Part shown: positions 10,211-21,678 of the stretch, in pieces
How positions within the stretch are numbered: position 1 is the stretch's first letter
Layout: each line of letters opens with the position of its first letter
NCBI RefSeq assembly: GCF_001311885.1
Contig: NZ_BBCE01000017.1
Span: forward strand, 1-64,000
Reading direction: 5' to 3'
Length of the DNA stretch: 64,000 bases
From: Syntrophomonas palmitatica JCM 14374
GTDB taxonomy: Bacteria; Bacillota; Syntrophomonadia; Syntrophomonadales; Syntrophomonadaceae
Notes under the pieces: generated by a model
Databases searched by the model: none
What the model was told of the DNA's origin: nothing
Seen by the model: the letters and a program-made list of their open reading frames with translations, nothing else
Position numbers and translations under genes: made by a program

Positions 10211-11621
10211 CCGTACCGGGATAACCAGCCGCATAACCATCGTAATAATATTAGTGGCGGTAATTTCAGCCGGGTCATCAGGCCTGATTGCGTATTATAT
10301 AAGCAAGAATCAGTTTGCCGCCTATGTGGACCGTTTCGGTTTTAATATGGGCAGCCGTTATGCCGGTCTGGTACTGGACTACTATGATCAATACGGGACC
10401 CTGGAAGGTTTACAAAACGTAGTATTCTCGGGACGACATCCTATGAACGGGCAGGGCAGGATGGGTCAGGGGATGAACCGATCCGGCCCCGGCATGATGC
10501 TGTCAACCATGCGCCGGGTAATAATAACCGATAATACCGGCAGGATTCTGGCGGATTCAGAATTGAATGGCTCAGGTTCCAGTAACAGCTTTTCAAAAGA
10601 GGATTATACAAAGTATCCGGTGGTATATAAAGATAAGCGAACCATTGCCATTATTTATGTTTTTAGTCCTTTGAAGGGCGGTATCAGCAGCCTGGAAAAC
10701 AATTACCTGGCGGATATTCGCGCCAAGATGGCGGACAGTATCGCGGTGTTCGCCCTCCTGGCCCTCCTGGTTGGCCTGCTGCTGGCACGGCGCATGACCC
10801 AACCGATTAATGCTCTGTCATCAGCCATCCATGAGGTTGCCAGGGGAAACCTGGGAGTAAGGGTTGAATACCATGGTGACCGGGAGTTCACCCAGCTGGC
10901 CGGAGAATTTAACCAGATGGTTATGCAGCTCAATGAACACGAACAAAATCGTAATGCCTTGATGGTGAATATTGCTCATGAATTACGGACCCCGCTAAGT
11001 ATTATACGAGGAAACCTGGAGGGGTTGCAGGCTGGCAGCCTTGTTCTGAATGATGAAATGAAGAGCGCTTTGGTGGATGAGATTATCCGTCTGACCAGAC
11101 TGGTAAAAGACCTGGAAACGGTCGGTCTGGCCGAAGTTGGCGCTCTAAAAATAAATCTGGAATTAATTCGGGTGGAAGAGATATTAGACAGCATTATGCC
11201 CCTGCGGTTGGTTATGGAAGAAAAAGGGATATGCTTTGCGACTGAAGTTGATAATAATTTTCAGGTAATAAGAGCCGACAGGCAGCGCCTTACCCAGATT
11301 TTGATTAATCTTCTCACCAATGCTATGCGGCACACCCCGCCTCGGGAAGCGGTTATTAAACTGAACATTTCAGTCAGGCCAGACGCGGTGGTTTTTATGA
11401 TTCAGGATAATGGCGCGGGCATTAGTCCAGAACACCTTCCCCATATTTTTGAACGCTTTTACCGGGTTGATGAGGATCGCAGCCGCGATGCCGGAGGAAC
11501 CGGGTTGGGGCTGGCTATTGCCAGGAGTTATATAGAAGCGCACGGCGGGAGAATATGGGTTGAAAGCAAACCGGGAGAGGGGGCATCTTTTTATTTTACC
11601 CTGCCGCAGAAAGGACTATAA
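10185..11621 (+). CDS. membrane sensor histidine kinase
   Basis: A 478-residue kinase with a TTG start inside the end of the regulator gene. TM1 is at residues 17-40, an extracytoplasmic loop at 41-185, and TM2 near 186-203 (VFALLALLVGLLLARR). HAMP follows, then the H-box HELRTPLSIIRGN, the N-box LTNAMRHTP and the G-boxes DNGAGIS and GTGLGLAIAR, so it should be an active kinase. The loop contains MNGQGRMGQGMNRSGPGMM (residues 87-105), strikingly like the Met/Gly-rich segments of the secreted protein upstream. This could mean both bind the same ligand, for example a soft metal ion; that is inference. Confidence 0.93.
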   Translation: MWKKKTETNRTGITSRITIVIILVAVISAGSSGLIAYYISKNQFAAYVDRFGFNMGSRYAGLVLDYYDQYGTLEGLQNVVFSGRHPMNGQGRMGQGMNRSGPGMMLSTMRRVIITDNTGRILADSELNGSGSSNSFSKEDYTKYPVVYKDKRTIAIIYVFSPLKGGISSLENNYLADIRAKMADSIAVFALLALLVGLLLARRMTQPINALSSAIHEVARGNLGVRVEYHGDREFTQLAGEFNQMVMQLNEHEQNRNALMVNIAHELRTPLSIIRGNLEGLQAGSLVLNDEMKSALVDEIIRLTRLVKDLETVGLAEVGALKINLELIRVEEILDSIMPLRLVMEEKGICFATEVDNNFQVIRADRQRLTQILINLLTNAMRHTPPREAVIKLNISVRPDAVVFMIQDNGAGISPEHLPHIFERFYRVDEDRSRDAGGTGLGLAIARSYIEAHGGRIWVESKPGEGASFYFTLPQKGL

Positions 11622-11648
11622 TAAGTTATTAACCCAACGTTGCGGTGA

Positions 11649-11715
11649 TTAATTATGTACAGTAAAAGCAGCTTTGGTTAAGGCAATCATAACGCTTTAT
11701 CCCGCCGTCAGCCGG
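11649..11715 (+). repeat. dispersed intergenic repeat A, copy 1
   Basis: The core AAGGCAATCATAACGCTTTA plus TCCCGCCGTCAGCCGG recurs at 26090-26155 and 60510-60576, always between genes. The flanking TTATGTAC also recurs, with some variation. No coding potential. Confidence 0.85.
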
Positions 11716-11910
11716 CATTTAAGTCAAGAGTTAAAATATCTGTGTATATCAGTGTTTAATCTGTGTTTATCCGTGGTTAAACACTTTATTGTGTCTTATC
11801 CCGCAGTTAGCGCAGGGGCGATTCACGAATCGCCCTGTCGTTGCGAGCGCAGCGAAGCAATCTAAAATATTATGGTAAGGGGTGGATTGCTTTGCCGCAC
11901 TCACAATTTT

Positions 11911-12076
11911 TACAGGAATATAACCTGTGCCAGGATAAAAGAAAAGCATTGGGATGGGAAAGATTGCCGCGTCTCTGCGCTCCTCGCAGCGACAAATACA
12001 TAGTTTGCGTAACAATGAAAATACCGGAAAGTTTGTGTTCTTGGCCGCACATGATATATCAACTGCGCAAGTTGAA
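11911..12076 (+). repeat. dispersed intergenic repeat B, copy 1
   Basis: A segment of about 165 bases matches 26165-26321 at most positions. It includes AGGATAAAAGAAAAGC, GATGGGAAAGATTGCCGCGT, GACAAATACATAGTTTGC and AATACCGGAAAGTTTGTG. In both places it follows repeat A, so A and B may be one composite element. Confidence 0.85.
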
Positions 12077-12090
12077 TAATTAAATAAAGA

Positions 12091-12142
12091 TAAAGACTTT
12101 GCTGTCGATCATTAATCGAATAAGCAAAGTCTTTATTATTTT
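12091..12142 (+). terminator. terminator-like hairpin upstream of the MEDS kinase
   Basis: A 13-bp stem (TAAAGACTTTGCT at 12091-12103 with AGCAAAGTCTTTA at 12123-12135) is followed by TTATTTT. A-rich sequence on the other side means it could work on both strands. Confidence 0.75.
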
Positions 12143-12265
12143 AACGATAAAAGAGGTTTATTACAAAGATTGGCGAAAATAACACAATCATAACAATTAT
12201 AGCTATATTTATATATTATGGCATTAAAAAAGATCGCTAAAATAATATTCTGCGGGGGAAATGTT

Positions 12266-14761
12266 GTGTTATTAGGATTCAATAGCAATGGTGTCGGCGG
12301 ACTGCGGATTCATGATCATGCATGTTTAATATATGAAAGTGAGGATGAATGGCGCAATACAGTTATACCGTATATTACCCTGGGTTTAAAACGGGGTGAA
12401 AGATGTGTTTACGGTCTTAATCATAGAACCAGGCAGATGATCTTGGACGCTCTAAAAGACAATGGCATAGATGCCGACAGTTTTGAAGAATCAGGACAAT
12501 TAATAATTGCCCATAAAGGATTTCTGCCCCACGAAAACGAGAGCAAAAGGTTGGATCAAGTCTTTGCCTTCTATGTAAGCTTTATCGAAAAAGCCGTTGC
12601 GGACGGTTATCCAGCCGTCAGGTTTACCGGTGAATCAATCTATACGCGACTGGGCTGTGAACCCTGGAATAACCTGGTTGAGGTAAATTCCCGCATGAAC
12701 AGCCAGCTGTTTCCCCATTATCCCTGCATGGCCTTATGCCAGTATGACCGGTGGAAAACCGAACCCCAGTTGTTGAAATATGCTATTATCAGCCATCCCG
12801 TTATCATTATAGACGGAAACATTTATCACAACGTATCCAGCATCATTGATGAACAGTTTATCGAAACAAGCAATGACAGGTGGGAAGCTGAACACTGGCT
12901 GAGCATCATTAAAAGAGAACATCATGAAAGAGAGGAACTAAGAAAGTCAGAGGCTCAATACCGGCTGATAGCGGAAAACGCTTATGATTTGACCATAATT
13001 ATGGATCGCCATACCTTTAACTATAAATACGTAAGTCCATCACATGAAAGAATAGTAGGCTATACGGTTGAAGAACTAACCGGGCAAAATTGTTTTGCGC
13101 ATGTACATCCTGATGATAAACCAATGGTGGAGAAAACACTGACAGCAGGAATCCAAAAAGGCAGCGGCACTGCCAACTATCGTTCGCTCACTAAAGACGG
13201 AAGATATATCTGGCTGCAGGCCATAGGCAAGGTTATACATGACGGAGACTACCAGGGCGATGTATTATTAATAACCCGGGATATAACCGAACTTATGCAG
13301 TCTGAACTGGCCCGGCAGAAGTCAGAAGAAAAATACCGCTTAATAGCTGATACGGCTCAAGATATGATTATGTCAATTGATATCCATAATTTTCGATGCA
13401 CTTATCTCAGCCCAGCCAATATGACCATTTTAGGTTTCTCAGAAGAAGAGTTAACCGGGCGGGCCTTATTGCAATTTGTCCATCCTGACGACCGTGGTTT
13501 TGTACAGGAGGCTGCCAGAAAGGCTATTGCCAAAGGATCAGGACAGGCTCAATACCGGCTCAGGAAGAAAGATGGCAGTTATATCTGGGCAGAATCGATC
13601 GGAAAAATGTTTGAAGATCTCGATCTAAAACAGGAACTGCTGGTTACCACCCGCGATATAAGCGAAAGGAAAAGGGTTATTGAAGCATTAATTGCCAGCG
13701 AAGCGCGATTGCGGCGCAGTGAGATGGAACTTAAACAACAGCTTGATTACGTAAGCTACTTGATAGACAACATGAATGAAATATTTATTACCTATGACGC
13801 CAAACGTATAATTACTTTTGTTAATAGCAACGGTTCTAAAATATTGGGTGAAATAGTGGGCAAAGACGTGCTCGAATTAATACCCGATTCCCACAGGGGT
13901 ATTGCTGAACAGCAGGTCAAAAGCCGGCTGGAAAAGGGTGAGTCAGGGACATTTGAGACACCTATCACCGGGAAGAATGGTGAGGAAGTGCTGGTAAGAA
14001 TCAAAAGCGCGCCCATAATCAATAATGGTATGGTTCATGGGGCTATGCTTCTGGCTGAAGATATTTCCGAACACCGTAAAATGGAGAAAGAGATGGCCAG
14101 GCTGGACCAGCTTAATACAGTCGGAGAGATGGCGGCGGGCATCGGGCATGAAATAAGAAACCCCATGACAACGGTTAAGGGTTTTCTGCAGATTATGGGG
14201 CAGAATGACGATTTTGCTGAGTACAGGTCCTATTTCAATATTATGATTGAAGAACTGGAGCGAGCTAATTCCATAATCAGCGAGTTTCTTTCGCTGGCCA
14301 AGAACAAGCTGGTTGACCTTCACCTGCACAACCTGAATACTATTATTGATGCTTTATATCCGCTCCTGCAAGCCGACGCCTTACTGGCCGACAAGTTCAT
14401 AGAACGGGATTTAAAAGAAATACCCGAATTGCTGCTGGATGAAAAAGAAATACGGCAATTACTGGTGAACCTGGTGAGAAATGGCCTGGAAGCGATGGAT
14501 GAGGGCGGTGTTATTTACATCAGCACCTGCCTGGAGGGGGAGGAAGTGGTTTTGTCGGTACGCGATGAAGGGCATGGTATCGCCGGCGAGGTGCTGGATA
14601 AAATAGGAACCCCGTTTATAACCACCAAGGAGAAAGGCACAGGCCTGGGGTTGGCTATCTGTTACAGTATCGTCGCCCGTCATGACGCAAGTATCAGGCC
14701 ATATTCAGGTCCATGGGGAACGGAAATGGTTATCAGGTTTAAGGTACCTGCCCAGGGATAA
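12266..14761 (+). CDS. MEDS-PAS multi-domain soluble histidine kinase
   Basis: About 831 residues from a GTG start at 12266 (GGGGGAA at 12254-12260); an ATG at 12218 is in frame but lacks a ribosome site. Residues about 15-190 match the MEDS (DcmR-type sensory) domain: HACLIYESEDEW, then GERCVYGLNHRTRQM. Three PAS domains follow (YRLIAENAYDL, YRLIADTAQDM, YLIDNMNEIF), the first two with PAC-like ends (TRDITEL, TRDISERK). The H-box GIGHEIRNPMTTVKGFLQ and the ATPase boxes (NLVRNGLEAM, DEGHGIAGEV, GTGLGLAI) complete a KinA/sporulation-like kinase. No membrane segment and no adjacent response regulator, so it is an orphan kinase that may feed a phosphorelay. It converges on the lyase gene downstream. 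Confidence 0.88.
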   Translation: MLLGFNSNGVGGLRIHDHACLIYESEDEWRNTVIPYITLGLKRGERCVYGLNHRTRQMILDALKDNGIDADSFEESGQLIIAHKGFLPHENESKRLDQVFAFYVSFIEKAVADGYPAVRFTGESIYTRLGCEPWNNLVEVNSRMNSQLFPHYPCMALCQYDRWKTEPQLLKYAIISHPVIIIDGNIYHNVSSIIDEQFIETSNDRWEAEHWLSIIKREHHEREELRKSEAQYRLIAENAYDLTIIMDRHTFNYKYVSPSHERIVGYTVEELTGQNCFAHVHPDDKPMVEKTLTAGIQKGSGTANYRSLTKDGRYIWLQAIGKVIHDGDYQGDVLLITRDITELMQSELARQKSEEKYRLIADTAQDMIMSIDIHNFRCTYLSPANMTILGFSEEELTGRALLQFVHPDDRGFVQEAARKAIAKGSGQAQYRLRKKDGSYIWAESIGKMFEDLDLKQELLVTTRDISERKRVIEALIASEARLRRSEMELKQQLDYVSYLIDNMNEIFITYDAKRIITFVNSNGSKILGEIVGKDVLELIPDSHRGIAEQQVKSRLEKGESGTFETPITGKNGEEVLVRIKSAPIINNGMVHGAMLLAEDISEHRKMEKEMARLDQLNTVGEMAAGIGHEIRNPMTTVKGFLQIMGQNDDFAEYRSYFNIMIEELERANSIISEFLSLAKNKLVDLHLHNLNTIIDALYPLLQADALLADKFIERDLKEIPELLLDEKEIRQLLVNLVRNGLEAMDEGGVIYISTCLEGEEVVLSVRDEGHGIAGEVLDKIGTPFITTKEKGTGLGLAICYSIVARHDASIRPYSGPWGTEMVIRFKVPAQG

Positions 14762-14773
14762 TATATAAACATC

Positions 14774-15795
14774 CTAAATAATATAGCTGAGGTCTGCACG
14801 GGGGAACCCTGTAACCACCCTATCAGTAAAATAATCCTTGATTTCCTGCATATGCTTCGGGGGATAAATATATTTTCCATAACCGAATTGACCGTATTTA
14901 TAGCTGCGCTGTTCTTCATCCATGGCAGATCGGTATGCGGGTATACTGCTTCAATGATTTTTTTGGCTTTGGCGGTAAAACGGTGGGAAATGATCTCAAA
15001 ACTCAGGTTTTGGGGTTCTGATGCACTTAAATATTGGGTCAGCAGATTAAACATCTCCTGGTAATCCTGTTTCCAGCCATCGTAAATGATTACCGGACCG
15101 ATAATAAAGCCCATGGGGTAGCCGGCCCGGGCGATTTTTTGTGCTGTTTCCAACCTTTTAACCAGAGAGGGGGCGGCGTGTTCATAACTTTTAATAATAT
15201 GGTCTGAATTTATGCTGAAACGAATCGTAGTTCTGCCCCGGTGCTCGATGGTAAGGAGTGATTCTATATCAGTATATTTTGTGACAAACCTGAAACTGCC
15301 GTGGTCCTGCCCGGCGAAAAATCCAATGGTTTCAGCCAGGGCGCCGGTATAAGGTTCGACCGGAACAGGGTCGGAAGTGGCTGCGCCTTCAAAAACGGTT
15401 GTTTCAGGCTTTCTTTGTTCAATGTATTGTTTCGTTTGTGCCAATATTTCATCCAGGTTCACATAAACCCTGACATATGGGTTTTTGCCGAAATGGGTGT
15501 TAAGATAGCAGTATTCGCATTGGCCCATGCATCCCGAAACCAGGGGAAGCTGAAAATGAGCCGATGGCCTGCAGCTTTGAAAATCCAGTGTCCTGCGTAC
15601 TCCGATGATGAGGGTTCTTTTTCCCTCTGTATATGCTTCGGCAGGTGACGCTCCCCGCGTCCCGGTTATTCTTTGTCTCTTTTGCAGTACTTCCAGCCTG
15701 GCCTTGGAATCTGATTTAAAACGCTGCCATATTTGTTGTCCCAGCGGATATTCCAGGGCCGCCTCTTCAAATACCACTCTGTGAGGTAAAAACAT
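14774..15795 (-). CDS. splB: spore photoproduct lyase (one frameshift)
   Basis: This radical-SAM enzyme splits the thymine dimer called spore photoproduct during germination. It starts MFLPHRVVFEEAALEYPLG and has the cluster motif CMGQCEYCYL, followed by EGAATSDPVPVEP and RFVTKYTDIESLL, all characteristic of the family. A CC at 14934-14935 appears to have lost a C. In the repaired frame the protein continues MDEEQRSYKYGQFGYGKY and ends at 14774 after about 340 residues, the normal family length. Without repair it reads into unrelated sequence. It indicates a spore-forming host. Confidence 0.9.
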
Positions 15796-16098
15796 CTCTC
15801 ATTAAGCCTCCTCGCGCGATTATCTTTATTCTTCCTATTTACCACCTAAAAAAACCGGAGAGTAATTAATAAAAATATTATGAAGCAGGAATTAAAGCAG
15901 TTTTTATAGAAAAGATAAACTGCGGATTGGTATGCCTGATTTTGCTTGGATAAGAAACCATATACAGTAAATGCCTTTAAAAGGATTGTAGTCAAGTAAT
16001 ATTGTGACTTGCCGGAAGCAGACATTATCCCATTTATCAGGTTAATTGCATAAAGATGGTACTTTAAGCACCCGAAAAAAGACATTAAACAGGGGGAG
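15796..16098 (+). other. AT-rich gap between divergent splB and SLH-FecR genes
   Basis: About 300 bases separate two divergent genes, so promoters for both must lie here. I could not pick a clear promoter pair, and I see no structured element or gene. Confidence 0.4.
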
Positions 16099-19000
16099 AT
16101 GATTGTTATCAAAACAGCGAGAAAAATATCCTTTATAACCATATTAATAGCCTTAATAATATTTAATATTGGGGTAATAGCTATGGCCGCGGGCGAACCC
16201 GCTCCTGCTTCCAAAGCCGCGGGATTGGTGCCGCCGTATAATGATGTGGCACCAGGCGACCCCGATACGGTTTTCATAAAGTACATATCCCAAAAAGGCA
16301 TTATAAGCGGCTTTCCCGATGGGAGCTACCATCCCGCCGAAGGGCTCACCCGCGCCCAGGCTGCGGTAGTCATTTGCAAAGCCGCCGCACTGAAAACCCC
16401 GGCCGCAAATAACCAAACCTTCAAAGACGTGTCCCTGGCTCACTGGTCAGCTCCCTATGTTGACGCCGCGGTTAAAGCCGGATACATAAAAGGATTCCCC
16501 GACGGCACATACAAACCCGAAGAAAAGCTCACCCGCGCCCAGGGCATCAGCCTCATCATGCGATTGTGCACCCAGAAAGAAAGAGCTGAGCTGCCATCTG
16601 TTCAGGATATGAACAACCAGCACTGGGCCGCCAAAGATATGGGTACCGCGATAGCTCTGAAGATGATAGAAACCACCAAAGACGGAAAACAGATCCATCC
16701 CGAAGCCGATATGACCCGCGCCAGCCTGGCGCGGGCATTAGCCATACTTTTAACCAAAGACCCCGGCCTGAATCAAGTTAAACTAACCGGAAAATTGACC
16801 GAGATAAAAGGGCAAGTAACCCTGACCAGAAACAATCAAACCCAGAACCTGAAAAATGACACCACCATATGCGAAGCAGACATAATCAAAACCGGCAGTG
16901 ACGGCAGAGCCAGGATAATATATCCCGACGGCAGCGGAACCCTGATAGAAGAAAACAGTGAAATAGCAATCAAAAAAGCCGAAGGCAAGAACTACATAAA
17001 GCAGGACGGAACCCCGGGAACAGCCGTAGAATTCTTAAACCTTGACTTAAACAAAGGCACCCTGTTCGGAGCCCTGTCTACAAAGACCGAAAATGAAAAA
17101 GAAAAGAAACAAGCGGGTATATCACATATATTTGCCTCGCGGGAAGCATTAACCCAACTGGCTGCAGCAGACAACACCCAGCCCTGGTACCAGACCGCGG
17201 AAAAGAAAAAGGTAAAAGTAAAAGTAGATATGCCCTGGGGCGTAGCCGCGGTAAGAGGAACCTTCATAAAAGTCAGCGTAAACCCTGACGGAACCTGTGA
17301 CGTATCCTGCCTTACCGGCAGCGCTGAACTAAGCGGCAGCAGCGGAGGCTTAACATCATTAGGCGGAGGACAGAGCAGCAGCATCGGCAGTCAAGGAGGC
17401 GCGCCCAGTCAAGCCGCCGCGATGAGCGAAGCCGACAAAGCAGCCTTTGCCAGGGAGCAGGAATGGGTAGTCAATACCGCACTGCTGGTAGATACCAACA
17501 AAGCCGCCGAAGTCCTGGTAAAAACAGATGACAGCCAGACGGTGGAACAACAGGCCGAAACCACGGTTAAGACCGTAATCGAAGCCTTGAAAGCAAGCGG
17601 CATACAACTAAGACCGGAAGTAATTGAAAAACTGAAAGAGGATATACAGTCCAAACTGAATGAAGAAGCAGCCAAATCATTAATAAGTGCGGTAGACAAA
17701 GCCGGCGTCACTAATAACACCAACAGCAATTTAAGCAATTTAAGCAATTTAAGCAATTCCAGCGATTCCAGCAATTCCAGCAGCTATATTGCCTATAATA
17801 CTGCCGGAACCTACGGAGGACAGAGCGCATCATCCGTACAGACTATTACCGGAACGGTGGTTGTCAATGTGCCCGGGGTTACCCTGCAGAACCTGATAAT
17901 CACCGGCAACCTGGTTCTGGCTGCCGGTATAGGCGAAGGCGATGTCACCCTGAACAATGTAAAAGTACAGGGGGCAGCCACGGTAAACGGCGGCGGAAGC
18001 AGCAGCGTAAATATTGCAGACAGCCAGATCAATACCGTTCTGGTACAAAAAACCGGCAGCAGCGTACGTATAGTCGTAAGCGGAAGCACCGCGATCGGAA
18101 ACCTGACCCTCAATTCAGGAGCGATCCTGGCAGAGGAAAGCAACCTTACCGGTACGGGCTTTTCTAATATCTTAACCGGCCTGTCCCTGCCGGAAGGGAC
18201 CAGGATAGTATTAAGCGGCAATTTTGCCAGCATAAATATTGCGTCTCCCGGCCTCATCATCGAGGTAGAGAGCGGTACGATAGGCCAGATAAGACTGGCT
18301 GAGACCGCGACCGGCACGAGCCTTAACTTGGCAAGCGGAGTAACCGTAAGCGCCTGGAGGTCAACGCCAGCAATGTACAGGTAGGCGGTGCGGGGCAAAT
18401 AACCAGTGCCAGCATTAATGCCAGCGGGGTGACAATTGCCCAGACTCCGGCCAGTTGGACGGTCAAGGAAGGGATAACCTCCAATATCGGCGGGCAGAAT
18501 GTCAGCGGCAGCAGTGGCCAGCAAGAACCTGTAACTTATGGTCAAATTACATATCCAGGCGATTCGGTGGCGCAGTTGACAGAAATACGCGGAACCACCG
18601 ATGGCAGAGGAGGCATCGTAGTCGGCGGCGGGGTGTTCATTCACAACGATACCTTGAACCGGTGGGTTAAGCCCAAGAGAAATCCGGTTACAGGCGCTAT
18701 TCACGGCAAGACCTACATCCTGCAGCGCAACGAAAATTGTATAATAGGGCCTTTTAGTAATGACAGTGTAACAGGAGCGGTCTATAGTCAATGGACCCTG
18801 GACCTGACTCCGCTCGAACTGCCGGTGGGTTATGACTATTCTGTCTACTTAAGGGTAGGTGTTAATGGTACCCCATACGATGACCAGGATGTAGTCACTG
18901 TGCATGTGGGAGCCAGCGGTGCGGTTGATCCAGCAAAATCCAGTGTCTCTGGTTCGGGAGATAATGAAAACGGGACCGGGTATATCGAGATTACCGTCAA

Positions 19001-20897
19001 GGACACCCAGGGATCTCCTGTTGGCGGACTGGATGCCGACCAGTTCAGCGCGGTGGTAAACGGGGTTGGTCCAATCAGTTTCGCACAGGCCCCGTTCTGG
19101 TATTTTGCTGCATATTCGGGCGGCGTATATTATACAGCCTTTACGGGTAGTAGCAGTACGCTAACAGATATAAAGGTCGGCGGGGTCCTTATAGAGGACA
19201 GACTGGAATTGACGATTACCGGCGGCGCGGTTTTGACCGGGACGGTTCAAGACAATAACGGTCAGAACCTGGCCGGCGTTCACGTAAGCGCAGTGATTTC
19301 TTCCATGCCGCAGGAAGTTGTGAATGCGGGCATTACCGATACAAATGGTTATTATTGTATAAACGTACCCAGTATCTTAGAGACCAGCAGTGATGCTCTT
19401 CTGGTCAGGTTTAACCTGCCGGGGTACAGCGCGTCGAACCAGACTGCCAAGCCAGCTGCGGGCCAAACCATAACCGCTAACGCTTCCATGACTCTGGACA
19501 ACGAATCGCCGACAGGAATAACCATTAACGCCCCCAACAAAATCGAACGCAGCACCCCTTGCGTTCTGACAGCATCCGGCGGGCCATTGTCCGATCAGAG
19601 CTGGCATAATGTTTTCACCATAATACAAAGCAATACAAACGCTGGCAACAACTGGATAACATTTTTATCCGGGTCTTTGGGGACACCAACTATCAGCCTG
19701 GACGGCAACAGTATGACATTTGCGTATAACGCCAGTGAAGGCTCTGCCTTGATAAATAAAGACTTTGTAATTCCCGCTTACCTGGTGGTAGACCGGGCCG
19801 GCAACCAGGGTGTATGTGACATCATTATCGACAGCTGCCGGCCCTGGATCGAATTAGGCGGTGCAAACGGAGTGTCTAACGGTAATGCCAGCGCTTTGTC
19901 CCTGACAGCATGCGCCGGAGAGCCGTTTGTGGCCTATGGCGATTTTTCAGGGGAATATGGCGGCAAGGCTACAGTGAAAGATTTCAACTCAGGTTCCTGG
20001 GCAGCCGTGGGCAATCCTGGATTTACCGGTTTAGCGGTCAGTGAAACCGGTCTGGGCCTTGACAGTTACGGTATTTTGCAATGTGCCTTTATAACAAACG
20101 ATAAGCATGTCAACTTGATGTCTTACAACTATGATCACTGGGAATCATTTTACGGGGGATATACAGGCACCAGCGCCCGGTTCCTGCAATTCAGCCTGGA
20201 TAACAACCGTTATCCCCTGGCAGCCTTTGAGGACACGGTCGGAGGGTATGTATACGGAACTGTTAAACATGGCAAAGATGGCTGGCAACCTTTCGCAAGA
20301 AATGGGTACCATGTTGAACAGTTCTTCTATGAGGGAACCGAGGCTTTGCAGGGTTTATCCATGGATTATAATTGTTCAAATGGTATTATGTATATAGCCT
20401 ATATTGACAGCGCAGGGCAGGTCCATGTGAAAAAATCGCTGCCTGACGTGTATGGAGACATGGTTGCCTGGGGAGAGCTAAATTGTATTTATGGAACCTA
20501 TTCAATAAATGATAAAACATCAAAGCTTTCACTGCGTCTCGACTCCACAGGTACTCCTTATCTCGCCTTTATCGACAGCGGCGGTCTGCGGGTGGCAAAA
20601 TATGTAGACGGTGCCTGGAACGATTTATCCCCGGCTGCGGCGGGCAATTTTACCGGCAGCAGTATAGTAAGGCTTTTCATGTATAACGATAGCCCTTATC
20701 TATGTTTTACAGACTCACAAAACTGGATTACGGTTCTTCACTATAATAATGCTCAACAAGTCTGGGAAGCGGTAGGAGAACCGGCCTTTGCCCAAACCGC
20801 GGGCGAACTGCAGTTTTACGTCGATGGTGGTGTTCCCTATGTAGCGTTTATTGGTCAGGATTCAAAAGCCCATCTGTTTAAGATGCTCACACCGTAG
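16099..20897 (+). CDS. giant SLH-FecR surface protein (one frameshift)
   Basis: About 1,600 residues after restoring one C at 18353-18354, which joins ASGVTVSA to LEVNASNVQV. Signal peptide at residues 1-32, then three SLH domains (for example VFIKYISQKGIISGFPDGSY). A FecR-like domain follows (about 235-430: GQVTLTRNNQTQNLKNDTTI, then VRGTFIKVSVNPDGTCDVS). A coiled region and a Ser/Asn-rich linker with repeated SNLSN and SSNS lead to beta-helix-like repeats. Near residue 1050 is a carboxypeptidase-regulatory-like beta sandwich (GTVQDNNGQNLAGVHVSAV), and the end resembles a beta-propeller. The start is odd: GGGGGAG directly abuts the ATG, so the true start may be slightly downstream. The protein precedes the exopolysaccharide genes and is probably cell-wall bound. 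Confidence 0.82.
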
Positions 20898-20925
20898 GTG
20901 AGCGGTTGATAGGGGATGAATTAAA

Positions 20926-21629
20926 ATGCCCCGTCTTGTTTGTGGTGGTCTGGATTGCCAGAATGAGTCTTCCTTATATGATGGGCAAAATATTAAATCG
21001 GAAATATATACTGCCATAGCGCCAGCCCTGGCTGGCGCTATTTGGATAGGAGCCTGGCCGGTATTATGTTGTTGCTGGGCTTGCCTTTTATATTTGCTAT
21101 CATACTGCTGATCAAACTGGGGTCTCCTGGCCCGGCGATCTTTGCGCAGCATCGTCTGGGCTATAAGGGACAAGTATTTGTCTGTTATAAATTTCGCAGT
21201 ATGTACTGGGACCAGCCTGGTATTCTGGAACAATACTTGCTGGATAACCCTGGGTCCACAGAAAAATGGGATAAATACGCCAAACTGAAGTATGATCCCC
21301 GCGTAACCCCACTTGGCCGCTGGCTGCGCCGTTTCAGCCTGGACGAACTCCCGCAGCTTATTAACGTCATAAAAGGTGACATGAGCCTGGTCGGACCGCG
21401 TCCCTACCTGGTTACTGAAAAGGACCGCATGGGTGAATATGCTGAAACCATATTGTCGGTGCTGCCCGGTTTAAGCGGACTCTGGCAGGTGAAGGGACGC
21501 AATGAGATAGATTTTGCGTGTCGCCTGCAAATGGATGCCTGGTATGCGAAAAACCGCTCGCAACGTCTGGACCTGTTTATAATGCTGCAAACCCTGCCGA
21601 CGATTATTTACGGTCGGGGAGCTTATTAA
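20926..21629 (+). CDS. undecaprenyl-phosphate sugar phosphotransferase (one frameshift)
   Basis: This is a bacterial sugar transferase that loads the first sugar-phosphate on the lipid carrier. Family motifs are a membrane segment (IMLLLGLPFIFAIILLIKLGS) and SPGPAIFAQHRLGYKG, YKFRSM, RFSLDELPQLINVIKGDMSLVGPRP and LPGLSGLWQVKGRN. The best start is the ATG at 20926 (AGGGGAT upstream). Adding one T to the run at 21041-21043 joins that frame to LDRSLAGIMLLLG. Otherwise a TTG at 21042 must be used. A 10-bp palindromic hairpin (21019-21040) lies inside the coding start. First gene of the exopolysaccharide cluster. Confidence 0.85.
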
Positions 21630-21678
21630 TCATAGCGATACAAGGGAAATTGATTACTCTAAAGAAACGGGTGTTATT

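Larger units (their letters stand above)
11622..12265 (+). other. gene-free stretch with dispersed repeats and a terminator
   Basis: About 640 bases between two kinase genes carry no credible gene. They hold one copy of a short dispersed repeat (11649-11715), a segment CGTTGCGAGCGCAGCGAAGC near 11839, a second repeat module (11911-12076) and a strong hairpin at 12091-12142. The short reading frames here are all repeat-derived. Confidence 0.7.

Noticed and set aside
11674-12083. Short frames on both strands between the two kinase genes
   Set aside because: They consist of dispersed repeats A and B and differ between copies at coding positions without frame conservation.
17811-18791. 326-codon minus-strand frame opposite the SLH-FecR gene
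   Set aside because: It mirrors low-complexity beta-helix repeats and ignores the frame repair that joins the sense protein.
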